The translations under genes and the position numbers were made by a program. The notes beneath the pieces were generated by a model. That model was not told where the DNA came from and did not search any database. It worked only from the letters and a program-made list of their open reading frames with translations. This document shows positions 23,700 to 32,798 of a DNA stretch of 34,289 bases, piece after piece; the first letter of the stretch is position 1; every line of letters begins with the position of its first letter. Origin of the DNA: Nitriliruptoraceae bacterium (lineage in GTDB: Bacteria > Actinomycetota > Nitriliruptoria > Nitriliruptorales > Nitriliruptoraceae); assembly GCA_020832455.1 (NCBI GenBank), contig JAFIEQ010000032.1:1-34289 (forward strand). The letters are read 5' to 3'.

Positions 23700-24034
23700 C
23701 GCGCGCAGCCGCACTCGCCGACCTGCCCGCCGGCCAGCCCGTCCGGGTCGACGTCGACGGCGTCCCGGTGTGCCTGGTGCGCACCGAGGACGGGGTCCGC
23801 GCGATCCACGACACCTGCTCGCACCAGCAGTGGTCGCTCGCCGACGGGGGCACGCTGTGGGGCAACGGGGTGGAGTGCTCGCTGCACGGGTCCACCTTCG
23901 ACCTCGACTCCGGCAAGCCGTCCTCGCTGCCCGCGATGCAGCCCGTCCCGACCTTCGCGGTCACCGTCACCGACGACGACGTGCACGTGGACGTCTCCTC
24001 GGCGACCAACGGCGCCGCGTTCCCCGATCACTGA
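23696..24034 (+). CDS. Rieske-type [2Fe-2S] ferredoxin of the suf operon
   Basis: 112 residues. The two Rieske ligand pairs are intact: C-S-H in DTCSHQQWSL and C-S-L-H in VECSLHGSTFDLDSG. Length and pattern match the small ferredoxins of aromatic-ring dioxygenases, under which name relatives are often filed. Its place between sufD and sufC, overlapping sufD by 4 nt, is shared by many actinobacteria, which suggests a role in Fe-S assembly, perhaps as electron donor. No oxygenase is encoded nearby. The functional role is inference. Confidence 0.93.
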   Translation: MTRAAALADLPAGQPVRVDVDGVPVCLVRTEDGVRAIHDTCSHQQWSLADGGTLWGNGVECSLHGSTFDLDSGKPSSLPAMQPVPTFAVTVTDDDVHVDVSSATNGAAFPDH

Positions 24035-24079
24035 CGACCACGCTCCCGACCTTCCGACCTCCCGAAAGAGACCACCCCC

Positions 24080-24820
24080 ATGGCTGACCTCGAGATCCGA
24101 GACCTGTACGTCGAAGCCGACGGCGCGGAGATCCTCCGCGGCGTCAACCTCGACCTCGACAAGGGCAAGACCATCGCGCTGATGGGCCCCAACGGCTCCG
24201 GCAAGTCCACGCTCGCCTACGCGATCGCGGGCCACCCGGCCTACGACCTCACCGGGGGCACCATCACCTGGCAGGGCACCCTGCTCAACGAGTTGGCCCC
24301 CGACGAGCGCGCCCGCCTCGGCGTCTTCCTCGCCATGCAGTACCCGGTCGAGGTGCCCGGGGTGTCGCTGACCAACTTCCTGCGCACCGCGGTGAACGCG
24401 GTGAACGAGGAGGACGTGCCCGTGCGTGAGTTCATGCAGCGGCTGCGCGCCGAGATGGCGGAGCTCGGCGTGGAGGAGTCCTTCCTGCAGCGCTCGGTGA
24501 ACGAGGGCTTCTCCGGCGGGGAGAAGAAGCGCTTCGAGATCCTGCAGGCGGCGCTGCTCAAGCCGCAGCTCGCGGTGCTCGACGAGACCGACTCCGGGCT
24601 CGACGTCGACGCGCTCAAGACGGTCGCGGAGGGCGTCAACCGCCTCTCCGGGCCGGACCTCGGCACGCTGATCATCACCCACTACACCCGCATCCTGCGC
24701 TACATCCAGCCCGACGAGGTCCACGTGATGTTCGAGGGCCGACTCGTGGCCTCGGGTGGTCCCGAGCTCGCCGACGAGCTCGAGGCCAAGGGCTACGACG
24801 AGATCCGCGCCAGCGCCTGA
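24080..24820 (+). CDS. sufC: Fe-S cluster assembly ATPase SufC
   Basis: 246 residues, an ABC-type ATPase that drives conformational change in SufBCD. Walker A GPNGSGKST is near residue 37, the SufC-type signature FSGGEKKRFEILQAALL near 142, and Walker B LAVLDETDSGLDVDAL near 166, followed by the switch His in LIITHYTRIL. Starts 45 nt after the Rieske gene. There is no strong ribosome binding site in that gap. The sufS gene starts 1 nt after its stop. Confidence 0.96.
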   Translation: MADLEIRDLYVEADGAEILRGVNLDLDKGKTIALMGPNGSGKSTLAYAIAGHPAYDLTGGTITWQGTLLNELAPDERARLGVFLAMQYPVEVPGVSLTNFLRTAVNAVNEEDVPVREFMQRLRAEMAELGVEESFLQRSVNEGFSGGEKKRFEILQAALLKPQLAVLDETDSGLDVDALKTVAEGVNRLSGPDLGTLIITHYTRILRYIQPDEVHVMFEGRLVASGGPELADELEAKGYDEIRASA

Positions 24821-24821
24821 G

Positions 24822-26057
24822 ATGACCATCGACGCTGCCTCGCTCCGCTCCCGCTTCCCGACCCTCGGTCGGGAGCTCGAGGGGCGTCGTCTGGTCTACC
24901 TCGACTCGGCGGCGTCCTCCCAGACACCGGACACGGTGCTGGACGCGATGGACCGGTACTACCGGTTCTCGCGTTCCAACGTGCACCGCGGGGTCTACCC
25001 GCTGGCCGAGGAGGCCACGGATCTCTACGAGGGCGCCCGCACGGCGTTGGCGCGGTTCGTCGACGCCGATCCGCGTGGGGTCGTGTTCACCAAGAACGCG
25101 ACCGAGGCGTGCAACCTCGTGGCGTACTCGTGGGTTCGCGCGCGCCTCGGACCGGGTGACACGCTGCTGACGACGGTGATGGAGCACCACGCCAACCACG
25201 TGCCCTTCACCTACGCGGCGCAGGCCTGCGGGTTCGAGGTGCGTCACATCCCCCTCACCGAGGACGGTCGGCTCGACCTCGACGTCGCCCGCGAGCTGGT
25301 CGCGGACGGCACGGTGCGCTTCCTGGCCGTGGGGCACGTCTCCAACGTGCTCGGCACGATCAACGACATCCCCGCACTGAGCGCGCTGGTCCGCGACGCG
25401 AACCCGGAAGCCGTCGTGCACGTGGACGGCACCCAGGCGGTGCCCCACCTGCCGGTGTCCTTCCGTGACCTCGACGTCGACTTCTACGCGGTCACGGGGC
25501 ACAAGATGCTCGGCCCCACCGGCATCGGTGCCCTGATCGCACGGCCGGAGCGGCTCGAGGCGATGGAGCCCTTCCTCGCCGGGGGCGACATGATCCGGGA
25601 CGTGACGCTCGAGGGCGCGACCTGGAACGACGTCCCCCACAAGTTCGAGGCGGGCACGCCCATGATCGCCGAGGCCGCCGGCCTCGGTGCCGCGGTCACC
25701 ATGCTCGAGGAGTTGGGCATGGACGCGGTCCGCGAGCACGAGGTCGCGTTCACCGGCGCGTTGATCGACGCGCTGCTCACGGTCGATGGCCTCACCATCC
25801 ACGGGCCCACCGACACCGCCGTGCGCGGGGGCGCGGTGTCGTTCGCGATCGACGGCGTCCACCCCCACGACGTCGGCGCGATGCTCGGCTCCAAGGGGGT
25901 CTGCGTGCGCGTCGGCCACCACTGCACGAAGCCGCTGATGCGTTGCCTCGGCGTGGCCGCGACGACCCGCGCGAGCGCCTACGTGTACAACGACCTCGAC
26001 GACCTCGAACCCCTCGTGGAGGGGCTCGAAGCCGCCCGCACCTTCTTCGCCCGCTGA
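24822..26057 (+). CDS. sufS: Cysteine desulfurase SufS (group II)
   Basis: 411 residues. A PLP enzyme that removes sulfur from cysteine and passes it as persulfide, here probably to SufU. Visible features are RRLVYLDSAASSQTPDTV at the start, VMEHHANHVPF, VHVDGTQAVPHLPV, the PLP lysine in VTGHKMLGPTGIG (near 228), and the catalytic Cys in RVGHHCTKPLM (near 368) within the short group II loop. The start one base after the sufC stop is preferred to an in-frame ATG inside sufC. Followed by sufU after 31 nt. Confidence 0.96.
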   Translation: MTIDAASLRSRFPTLGRELEGRRLVYLDSAASSQTPDTVLDAMDRYYRFSRSNVHRGVYPLAEEATDLYEGARTALARFVDADPRGVVFTKNATEACNLVAYSWVRARLGPGDTLLTTVMEHHANHVPFTYAAQACGFEVRHIPLTEDGRLDLDVARELVADGTVRFLAVGHVSNVLGTINDIPALSALVRDANPEAVVHVDGTQAVPHLPVSFRDLDVDFYAVTGHKMLGPTGIGALIARPERLEAMEPFLAGGDMIRDVTLEGATWNDVPHKFEAGTPMIAEAAGLGAAVTMLEELGMDAVREHEVAFTGALIDALLTVDGLTIHGPTDTAVRGGAVSFAIDGVHPHDVGAMLGSKGVCVRVGHHCTKPLMRCLGVAATTRASAYVYNDLDDLEPLVEGLEAARTFFAR

Positions 26058-26088
26058 GCGTCGCCCCACCACCACCTCAGGAGGCACC

Positions 26089-26553
26089 ATGTCGCTCGAG
26101 GACATGTACCAGGACGTGATCCTGGACCACTACCGCAAGCCCCACAACCGGGCGCCCTCGCTCGAGGGTGAGCACGTGCACGTCCACCACTCCAACCCCC
26201 TGTGCGGCGACGAGATGGACCTGCGGCTGCGGGTGGCCGACGACGCGGTCGACGGCCTGGTGTTCGACGGTGAGGGGTGCTCGATCAGCCAGGCCTCCGC
26301 CTCCGCGATGACCGCTGCCGTGCTCGGTCGGGGGCTCAAGGACGCGCTGGACCTCACCGAGGACTTCCGCCGCATGATGCACGGCGAGGACCCGGCCCGA
26401 CTCGACGATCTCGAGGACGCGATCGCCTTCCAGGGCGTGGCGCGTTTCCCCGTCCGCGTGAAGTGCGCGCTGCTCGGGTGGATGGCGCTGCGGGACGCCA
26501 TCACCACCTACGAGCGCGGCGCCTCCGCCCACACCGTGACCCACGAGGACTGA
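26089..26553 (+). CDS. sufU: SufU zinc-dependent sulfurtransferase
   Basis: 154 residues after a strong AGGAGG. Cys39 and Asp41 in NPLCGDE, Cys64 in GEGCSISQASASAM, and Cys near 126 in RVKCALLGW are the ligands and sulfur acceptor known for SufU. The insertion between the last two (LDLTEDFRRMMHGEDP) separates SufU from IscU. It accepts sulfur from SufS and hands it to the SufB scaffold. The next gene starts 2 nt after its stop. Confidence 0.95.
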   Translation: MSLEDMYQDVILDHYRKPHNRAPSLEGEHVHVHHSNPLCGDEMDLRLRVADDAVDGLVFDGEGCSISQASASAMTAAVLGRGLKDALDLTEDFRRMMHGEDPARLDDLEDAIAFQGVARFPVRVKCALLGWMALRDAITTYERGASAHTVTHED

Positions 26554-26555
26554 CC

Positions 26556-27005
26556 ATGAGCGAGCACGCTGACGCCACCATGACCGACGAGGTGCCGGAG
26601 TACGACACCCCGGATGGCAACGCCCCGGCCGGGGACACCGCGCCCCGCCAGCGCCATCCCTTCGAGGACCTGCCGCTCGAGGAGGACGGGATGCCCTCCG
26701 GGCAGGATCTGATGAACGGGCTGCGCGCCGTGGTCGACCCGGAGATCGGCTACAACATCGTCGACCTCGGGCTCGTCTACGAGGTCACCAAGCCCGCCCG
26801 CGGGCAGGCCCACGTGCTGATGACGCTGACCTCGATGGGCTGCCCGCTGACCGAGGTGATCCACCAGCAGTGCTCGGTCATCCTGGGCGCGATGCCGGGG
26901 GTCGACAACGTCGAGGTGGAGTTCACCTTCACGCCGCCGTGGTCCACGGACATGATCGCGGACTACGTCCGCGAGGAGCTGCGGGCGATGGGCATGAACG
27001 TCTGA
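26556..27005 (+). CDS. sufT: SufT/MIP18-type Fe-S maturation factor
   Basis: 149 residues. The core (about 50-149) is the DUF59/MIP18 fold: LMNGLRAVVDPEIGYNIVDLGLVYEV, TLTSMGCPLTEVI with its conserved Cys, and VEVEFTFTPPWSTDMI. The first 50 residues are acidic and Pro-rich, an extension beyond the usual domain. SufT proteins help mature Fe-S proteins, mainly under high demand. Last gene of the operon; only 16 nt separate it from the convergent GGDEF-EAL gene, and no terminator is visible there. Confidence 0.93.
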   Translation: MSEHADATMTDEVPEYDTPDGNAPAGDTAPRQRHPFEDLPLEEDGMPSGQDLMNGLRAVVDPEIGYNIVDLGLVYEVTKPARGQAHVLMTLTSMGCPLTEVIHQQCSVILGAMPGVDNVEVEFTFTPPWSTDMIADYVREELRAMGMNV

Positions 27006-27021
27006 GCGCGACCGCGCCGCG

Positions 27022-29280
27022 TCAGGCCGCCGGCAGCAGCGGCGTCCCGGCGCGCAGCGCCTGCTCCAGCGCGTCCGGCGCGAGCGGCCGCTGCAGGTAG
27101 TAGCCCTGGATCGTGTCGCACCCGCGGTCGCGGAGTTCGGTGAGCTGGACCGCGGTCTCGACGCCCTCGGCGACCACGGACAGCTCGAGCTCGTGCGCCA
27201 GGCCGATGATCGCGGCCACGAGCCGCGCGTCCCGCTCGTTGTGTCCGAGGCGCGTGACGAAGGACCGGTCGATCTTCAGCGAGGTGACCGGGAGCTCCCG
27301 TAGGTAGGCCAGGGACGAGTAGCCGGTCCCGAAGTCGTCGATCGCGAGGTTGACGCCGGTGGCCCGCAGCTGGCCCAGGATCTGTCGGCCGGCCTCCGGC
27401 TCGGCCATCAGCGCGCTCTCGGTCAGCTCCAGACACAGCCGCTCGGGTGCGACCCCGTGGGCAGCGAGCAGGCCCGCGACCGTCGCGCTCAGGTCGTCAT
27501 CGGTCAGCTGGCGGACCGAGAGGTTGACGCTGACCACCAGCGCACGCAGCGCCGGCGGGCCCTGCGCCCACCGCGCCAGCTGCCCCAGTGCGGCGTCGAG
27601 CACCCATCGGCCGAGTGGCACGATCAGTCCGTGCTCCTCGGCGACCGGGATGAACTCGCACGGGGGGACGGGCCCGTGCTCCGGGTGGGTCCAGCGCGCC
27701 AGCGCCTCGACGCCGACGATGCGGTCGCCGTCGAGCGCCATCAGCGGCTGGTAGTCGAGGTGCAGCTCCCCGCGCTCGATCGCGCCGGGCAGGTCCTGGG
27801 CGAGCCGGACGCGGCGGAGCAGCTGGTCGCGCAGCGCCCCGTCGAACCGCTCGACACGGGCGCGCCCCTGTTCCTTGGCCTGGTACATCGCGGCATCCGC
27901 GTCACGGATGAGGCTGTCGGGTGTCCGCTCGCCAGCGGTGCGTCGATCGGCGAGGACGAGCCCGGCGCTCGCGGTCACCACGTGGTCCCGTCCGCGCAGC
28001 CGGAAGGGGGCGTCGAACGCGCTGAGCAGCCGCTTGGTGGCGAGCTGCGCGGTCGCCTCGTCGGGGACCTGGTCGATCAGCACCACGAACTCGTCGCCGC
28101 CGAACCGTGCGACGGTGTCGCCCGGACGGACCAGGTCGGTGAGCCGGATGGCGACCTCGACCAGCAACTCGTCACCGATCGCGTGTCCGAGGGCGTCGTT
28201 GATCAGCTTGAAGCGATCGAGGTCGAGGAAGATGACGCCGACGGAGCCCTCGTCGCGATCGGTGCGTCCGAGCGCGACCTCCAGCCGGTCGAGCAGCAGG
28301 GAGCGGTTGGGCAACCCGGTGAGAGGGTCGTGCAGCGCCTGGTGCTGGAGCGCCTCCTCGGCGGCCTTGCGGGCGGAGATCTCGTGCACGTTGAGCACCA
28401 GACCCCCGACGGAGGGGTGCGTGCTGAGATCGATCGCGGTCGCGAGGAACCAGCGCCACGAGCCGTCGAGGTGCTGCAGCCGGTGGTCGGGGACCTTGAG
28501 TTCGACCTCCGGGTGGTTGGTGGCGTGGTGCAGGGCGCGCTGCACGTGTTCGCGGTCGCTGGGGTGGACACGGTCGAGGTAGCGCACACCGACGGACTCG
28601 GCGTCCGACCAGCCGAGCACGCGCTCGGTCGACGGGCCCATTTCGTGGATGCTGGCCTCGTCGCGCAGGATCATCACGACATCGGAGGAGTGCTTGACGA
28701 GCGCACGGAAGCGCTCCTCGCGCAGCGACAGGGCGTCGTAGGCCTCCTTGCGCATGAGCCCGCCGCAGATGACGTCCCCGACCGCGCGCAGCAGCATCAG
28801 CGCACCGTCGGACCATGCGCGCTCGGTCACGACGGAGTCGAAGCCGAGGAAGCCGACCAGCCGCCCGTTGGCGAGCAGCGGCACCGTGACCAACGACTGG
28901 ATGCCCTGCTCGGACAGCAGCTCGTACTCGCCGCGTCGCTCGTCCGGCAGCGCGGCGATGGACGGGATGTAGACGACCTCGCCGGACTCGAAGCGGGGGA
29001 TCCACCAGGCGATCAGGTCGACCTCGACCCGCTGCAGGTTGTGGATCTCCGGGTCGATCCCCGGCGCACACCACTCGTGGGTGTTGTCCATGAGCCGCAG
29101 GTCGGCGTCGAAGGTGAACAGGTAGCTGCGGTCCACGCCGGTGAAGGTGCCGATCCGCCGCAGGGCGTCGTCGATCCCGGCGTCGAGGTCGGCGCTGTCG
29201 AGGTCCCCGAACGCGCGCAGGATGGCCGGGATCAACTCGAGTAGACCCAGCAGTTCGTCGAGATCGCGATCCCGCGTCAA
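27022..29280 (-). CDS. GAF-PAS-GGDEF-EAL cyclic-di-GMP turnover protein
   Basis: 752 residues if it starts at the TTG at 29280, which has GGAGG 6 nt upstream; an ATG at 29298 lacks such a site. A GAF domain covers about 20-190 and a PAS domain about 200-320 (FRALVKHSSDVVMILRD, PSDREHVQRALHH). The GGDEF domain follows (RFGGDEFVVL near 390) with an intact inhibitory site RPGD five residues before it. The EAL domain has VGVEALARWTHP near 526, DDFGTGYSSLAYL, KIDRSFV and VAEGVET. Both catalytic domains look complete, so it can probably make and degrade c-di-GMP, with GAF and PAS sensing the signal. No membrane segment. The PilZ protein at 18573-19274 is a possible reader. Confidence 0.95.
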   Translation of the reverse strand: MTRDRDLDELLGLLELIPAILRAFGDLDSADLDAGIDDALRRIGTFTGVDRSYLFTFDADLRLMDNTHEWCAPGIDPEIHNLQRVEVDLIAWWIPRFESGEVVYIPSIAALPDERRGEYELLSEQGIQSLVTVPLLANGRLVGFLGFDSVVTERAWSDGALMLLRAVGDVICGGLMRKEAYDALSLREERFRALVKHSSDVVMILRDEASIHEMGPSTERVLGWSDAESVGVRYLDRVHPSDREHVQRALHHATNHPEVELKVPDHRLQHLDGSWRWFLATAIDLSTHPSVGGLVLNVHEISARKAAEEALQHQALHDPLTGLPNRSLLLDRLEVALGRTDRDEGSVGVIFLDLDRFKLINDALGHAIGDELLVEVAIRLTDLVRPGDTVARFGGDEFVVLIDQVPDEATAQLATKRLLSAFDAPFRLRGRDHVVTASAGLVLADRRTAGERTPDSLIRDADAAMYQAKEQGRARVERFDGALRDQLLRRVRLAQDLPGAIERGELHLDYQPLMALDGDRIVGVEALARWTHPEHGPVPPCEFIPVAEEHGLIVPLGRWVLDAALGQLARWAQGPPALRALVVSVNLSVRQLTDDDLSATVAGLLAAHGVAPERLCLELTESALMAEPEAGRQILGQLRATGVNLAIDDFGTGYSSLAYLRELPVTSLKIDRSFVTRLGHNERDARLVAAIIGLAHELELSVVAEGVETAVQLTELRDRGCDTIQGYYLQRPLAPDALEQALRAGTPLLPAA

Positions 29281-29286
29281 CGTTCG

Positions 29287-29291
29287 CCTCC
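29287..29291 (-). promoter_or_regulatory. Ribosome binding site supporting a TTG start
   Basis: GGAGG on the minus strand, 6 nt before the TTG at 29280, within a frame that has an ATG at 29298. It favours the rare TTG as start for the GGDEF-EAL gene. Confidence 0.5.
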
Positions 29292-29462
29292 GGCGCATCC
29301 GGTACGCGCCCGGGCGGACGGGCGTCGGGTCCGGGCTGTCGTGTCCCTGTCGACCGTGTGCGCCCCCGTGCAAGCGGTCATCGGCTGCCGACGGTCACGG
29401 CGCGCCCCGCACGCGCAGGATCGCGAGCCTCCCGAGCAGCCCCCGACGGTGCCGATCGCGTC

Positions 29463-30671
29463 TCAGCCGGTGCGCTCGAACACCGCCGCGATCCCCTGGC
29501 CGCCGCCGATGCACATCGTCTCCAGCGCGTAGCGACCCTGGCGCCGGTCGAGCTCGCGCAGCATGGTCGCCAGGATCCGTCCGCCGGTGGCTCCGATGGG
29601 GTGCCCGAGCGAGATCCCGGACCCGTTGGGGTTGAGGCGGTCGTCGTCCGCGTCCAGGCCCCAGCTGGTCGTGACCGCCAGCACCTGGGCGGCGAACGCC
29701 TCGTTGAGCTCGATCACGTCGAGGTCGTCCATGCCGATCCCGGCCCGGCCGAGGGCGGCCTCCGACGCGGCGACCGGGCCGATCCCCATCCGGTGGGGTT
29801 CGCAGCCCGACACCGCCCAGCCACGCAGGCGGGCCAGAGGACGCAGCCCCTGCCGCTCGGCCTCGTCGGGGTGGGTGACGATGCACACCGCTGCCCCGTC
29901 GTTCTGGCCGGAGGCGTTGCCAGCGGTCACCGTCGCGTCCGGATCCACCGCGCCGCGGATGGCCCGCAGGGAGGCGAGCTTCTCGAGCGTGGAGTCGGCA
30001 CGCGGGTGCTCGTCGGTGTCCACCACCACGTCGCCCCTGCGGGAGGGGACCGTGACCGCCACGAGCTCGTCCTCGAAGCGACCGGACCGCTGGGCGGCGA
30101 CGGCCTTCTCGTGCGAGCGCAGGGCGAAGCGGTCCTGGTCCTCCCGGGCGATCGAGAACTCGGCCCGCAGGTTCTCCGCGGTCTCGAGCATCCCGCCCTC
30201 GACCGGGTGGTGCGCGCCACCGGCGGTGACCCGGGCCCGCGCGAGCCGGTCGGCGAGCGGGATCTCGGGGCTGCGCACGCCCCAGCGCAACCCCAGCGCG
30301 GCGAACTCGACGTTGCTCATCGACTCCGCGCCACCGGCGAGCACCACGTCCGCGACCCCGGTCTGCACCCGCATCGCGGCGTCGAGCACGGCCTGCAGCC
30401 CGGACCCGCAGCGGCGGTCGAGCTGCGCGCCGGGCACGGTCACCGGCAACCCGGCGTCCAGCGCCGCCACGCGTCCGAGGGCGGGTGCCTCGCCGTTGGC
30501 GTAGCCCTGCCCGAGGATCACGTCGTCGATGCGCTCGACGTCGAGGTCCGTGCGCTCCACCAGGGCACGGACGACGGTGGCGGCCAGCTGCTCGACCGGC
30601 ACATCACGCAGCAGGCCGCCGTAGCGCCCCACGGGGGTGCGGATCGGTTCGCAGATGACGGCGTCGCGCAT
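29463..30671 (-). CDS. Thiolase (acetyl-CoA C-acyltransferase)
   Basis: 402 residues, full length. The nucleophilic Cys lies in LDRRCGSGLQAV near residue 88, the NEAFAAQ motif and GHPIGATGGR follow, and the second catalytic Cys is in METMCIGGGQGIA. It either cleaves 3-ketoacyl-CoA in beta-oxidation or condenses acetyl-CoA; the sequence alone does not decide. GGAGG lies 8 nt before the ATG at 30671, and TAGGCT at 30714-30719 (minus strand) could be its -10. Divergent from moeZ. No hydratase or dehydrogenase partner is adjacent. Confidence 0.94.
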   Translation of the reverse strand: MRDAVICEPIRTPVGRYGGLLRDVPVEQLAATVVRALVERTDLDVERIDDVILGQGYANGEAPALGRVAALDAGLPVTVPGAQLDRRCGSGLQAVLDAAMRVQTGVADVVLAGGAESMSNVEFAALGLRWGVRSPEIPLADRLARARVTAGGAHHPVEGGMLETAENLRAEFSIAREDQDRFALRSHEKAVAAQRSGRFEDELVAVTVPSRRGDVVVDTDEHPRADSTLEKLASLRAIRGAVDPDATVTAGNASGQNDGAAVCIVTHPDEAERQGLRPLARLRGWAVSGCEPHRMGIGPVAASEAALGRAGIGMDDLDVIELNEAFAAQVLAVTTSWGLDADDDRLNPNGSGISLGHPIGATGGRILATMLRELDRRQGRYALETMCIGGGQGIAAVFERTG

Positions 30672-30837
30672 GACGGGGTCCTCCGGATCGTGGTCGCACG
30701 GAACGGTGGCGTCAGCCTAGGGCCCGGGGCCGAGCTGAGCGCTCCACGAACGATCGGTCACGATGCGAACGCGCGATCGGGGGACCCGGGGTTCGCACGG
30801 TTTCCCCTCCGACGGAAGGGTGCGCGCCGAACACGCG

Positions 30838-30843
30838 TTGACA
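30838..30843 (+). promoter_or_regulatory. -35-like TTGACA upstream of moeZ
   Basis: A perfect TTGACA 41 nt before the GTG start. At a spacing of 17 the -10 would be CCCGAT, a poor match, so the assignment is weak. Confidence 0.3.
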
Positions 30844-30884
30844 CTCATCGGACCCCCGCTCCCGATCCCGCCAGGAGACCGCCC

Positions 30885-32060
30885 GTGGTCGCCCCCGTCG
30901 TCGACCGTCGCGAACCCCTCGATCACGAGGAGATCGCGCGCTACAGCCGCCACCTGATCATCCCGGACGTCGGGATGGAGGGCCAGGAGCGCCTCAAGGC
31001 CGCCCGGGTCCTGCTCGTCGGGACCGGGGGACTGGGCTCGCCGCTCGCGCTCTACCTCGCCGCCGCGGGGGTCGGCACGATCGGACTGGTCGATCAGGAC
31101 GTCGTCGATGCCTCCAACCTGCAGCGGCAGATCATCCACGGCACCTCCGACATCGGGACCGACAAGGTCGAGTCGGCCAAGCGCTCGATCCTGGAGATCA
31201 ACCCGCACGTCGAGGTCCGGGAGCACCGCACGTTCCTGACCTCCGAGAACGCGCTGGAGATCATCGCCGACTACGACCTGGTGATCGACGGGACCGACAA
31301 CTTCCCGACGCGCTACCTCGTCAACGACGCGTGCGTGCTGCTCGGTAAGCCCAACGTCTACGGCTCGATCTTCCGCTTCGAGGGCCAGCTCAGCGTGTTC
31401 TACGCCGAGGAGGGCCCCTGCTACCGCTGCATGTTCCCCGAGCCGCCGCCGCCGGGGATGGTCCCCAACTGCGCCGAGGGCGGCGTGCTCGGGATCATGG
31501 CCGGCCACATCGGCACCGCCCAGGGCATCGAGGGCATCAAGCTGATCACCGGGATCGGCCGGTCGATGATCGGGCGTCTCGGGTTGTACGACGCGCTCGA
31601 GCAGGAGTGGATGTACGTCAAGGTCAACAAGGATCCCGACTGCCCCGTCTGCGGCGAGGACCCCACCGTCACCGAGCTCATCGACTACGAGGAGTTCTGC
31701 GGGATGCCCGCCCACGACGGTGTGGTCGAGGCCGACCTGTCGCTGGTCGACCTGGAGATCCTGCCCACCGAGTACGCGGACATCGCCGGCAAGCCGGACG
31801 TCGAGCTCATCGACGTGCGTGAACCCCACGAGTGGGAGATCAACCGGATCCCCGGTGCGACCCTGATCCCCAAGGACTCCCTGGCGGGCAAGCTCAGCGA
31901 GCTCGACCCCACCAAGGAGTACATCCTGCAGTGCAAGTCCGGGGCGCGCTCGCTCGAGTCCACGCAGCTGCTGCGCGGTGCCGGGTTCAAGGCGCGGTCC
32001 ATGCGCGGCGGTATCAACGCCTACAGCCGGCAGGTCGACGATTCCATCCCGACCTACTGA
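30885..32060 (+). CDS. moeZ: Adenylyltransferase/sulfurtransferase MoeZ (ThiF-rhodanese fusion)
   Basis: 391 residues from a GTG with AGGAGA upstream. The E1-like domain (about 1-270) has the ATP motif GTGGLGSPLALYLAAAGVG, DGTDNFPTRYLVND, and zinc-binding CYRC and CPVC pairs. The rhodanese domain (about 290-391) has VELIDVREPHEWEINRIPGA and the active-site loop CKSGARS. In actinobacteria MoeZ activates the C-terminus of sulfur carriers such as MoaD and CysO and transfers sulfur to make the thiocarboxylate for molybdopterin and cysteine synthesis. No carrier gene is nearby. Its end overlaps the convergent thiamine pyrophosphokinase gene by 7 nt. Confidence 0.94.
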   Translation: MVAPVVDRREPLDHEEIARYSRHLIIPDVGMEGQERLKAARVLLVGTGGLGSPLALYLAAAGVGTIGLVDQDVVDASNLQRQIIHGTSDIGTDKVESAKRSILEINPHVEVREHRTFLTSENALEIIADYDLVIDGTDNFPTRYLVNDACVLLGKPNVYGSIFRFEGQLSVFYAEEGPCYRCMFPEPPPPGMVPNCAEGGVLGIMAGHIGTAQGIEGIKLITGIGRSMIGRLGLYDALEQEWMYVKVNKDPDCPVCGEDPTVTELIDYEEFCGMPAHDGVVEADLSLVDLEILPTEYADIAGKPDVELIDVREPHEWEINRIPGATLIPKDSLAGKLSELDPTKEYILQCKSGARSLESTQLLRGAGFKARSMRGGINAYSRQVDDSIPTY

Positions 32061-32761
32061 CCGACCCCCGCTGCGGAGCTGCCCGCGGGATCGGGGCGGA
32101 CCAGCACCAGCGTGCCGCGTTCGACCGAGATCTCCAGCGCCGCCCCGTCGGCGAGGTTGCTGATCCCGCGGGAGCTGCCCGCGGGCAGCGTCTCGCCGTG
32201 CAGCGGCCAGCGGGCGCCGCGCAGCGTGACCCCGTGCGCATCGCCGTGGGTGGCGAGCAGGCTGAGCGTCTCCCCGGGGTGCACCACGATCCGGTCGTGG
32301 TCGTGGATGACGTGCACGACCGCGGGGGGCATGACCGCCACCAGCCGCAACGCGGCGTGCCGCGGGTCGGCGAACACGTGGACGTTGCCGAGCAGGTGGT
32401 CGAGGCGTCCGCCCGCGCCCCCGATCAGGGTGCACCGGGCCGGTGCGTGGCGGTGCGCGGCCTCGAGCGCGAGCTCGAGGTCGGTGGCGTCCTTGTCGGT
32501 GGGGGAGCGCTCGACGCGGACGCCGGCGGCCGTCAGTCGTTCGTGGTCCGCCGGCGTGATGGAGTCGAGGTCGCCCACCAGCAGGTCGATGTCGAACCCG
32601 AGCGCCTCGGCGTGGGCCGCACCGCCGTCGGCGGCGATCACCACGTCGGCGTCGTCCACCGCGACGGGCAGCGGGGCTCGGACCGGCGCGCCACCCACGA
32701 GCACCACCACGTGTGGGCGTGCCTCGGCGTCGGCGGGGTCGTGCGCACGGGGACTCGGCAT
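32054..32761 (-). CDS. Thiamine pyrophosphokinase family protein
   Basis: 235 residues. Transfers pyrophosphate from ATP to thiamine to form the active cofactor. Family motifs are AADGGAAHAEALG, DLLVGDLDSI, SPTDKDATDLELALEAA and GGAGGRLDHLLGN in the catalytic domain. A C-terminal beta domain has SLLATHGDAHGVTLRGARWPL and SRGISNLADGAALEISVERG, which form the thiamine-binding side. Complete in length. Encoded just downstream of the conservon on the same strand (37 nt gap), but without evident functional link to it. Confidence 0.92.
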   Translation of the reverse strand: MPSPRAHDPADAEARPHVVVLVGGAPVRAPLPVAVDDADVVIAADGGAAHAEALGFDIDLLVGDLDSITPADHERLTAAGVRVERSPTDKDATDLELALEAAHRHAPARCTLIGGAGGRLDHLLGNVHVFADPRHAALRLVAVMPPAVVHVIHDHDRIVVHPGETLSLLATHGDAHGVTLRGARWPLHGETLPAGSSRGISNLADGAALEISVERGTLVLVRPDPAGSSAAGVGQ

Positions 32762-32798
32762 GCGCGGACCGTAGCGTCGGTCACCGCCAGGGGCGGGT

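Noticed and set aside
27457-29244. Plus-strand frame of 595 codons opposite the GGDEF-EAL gene
   Set aside because: Antisense shadow without recognisable domains.
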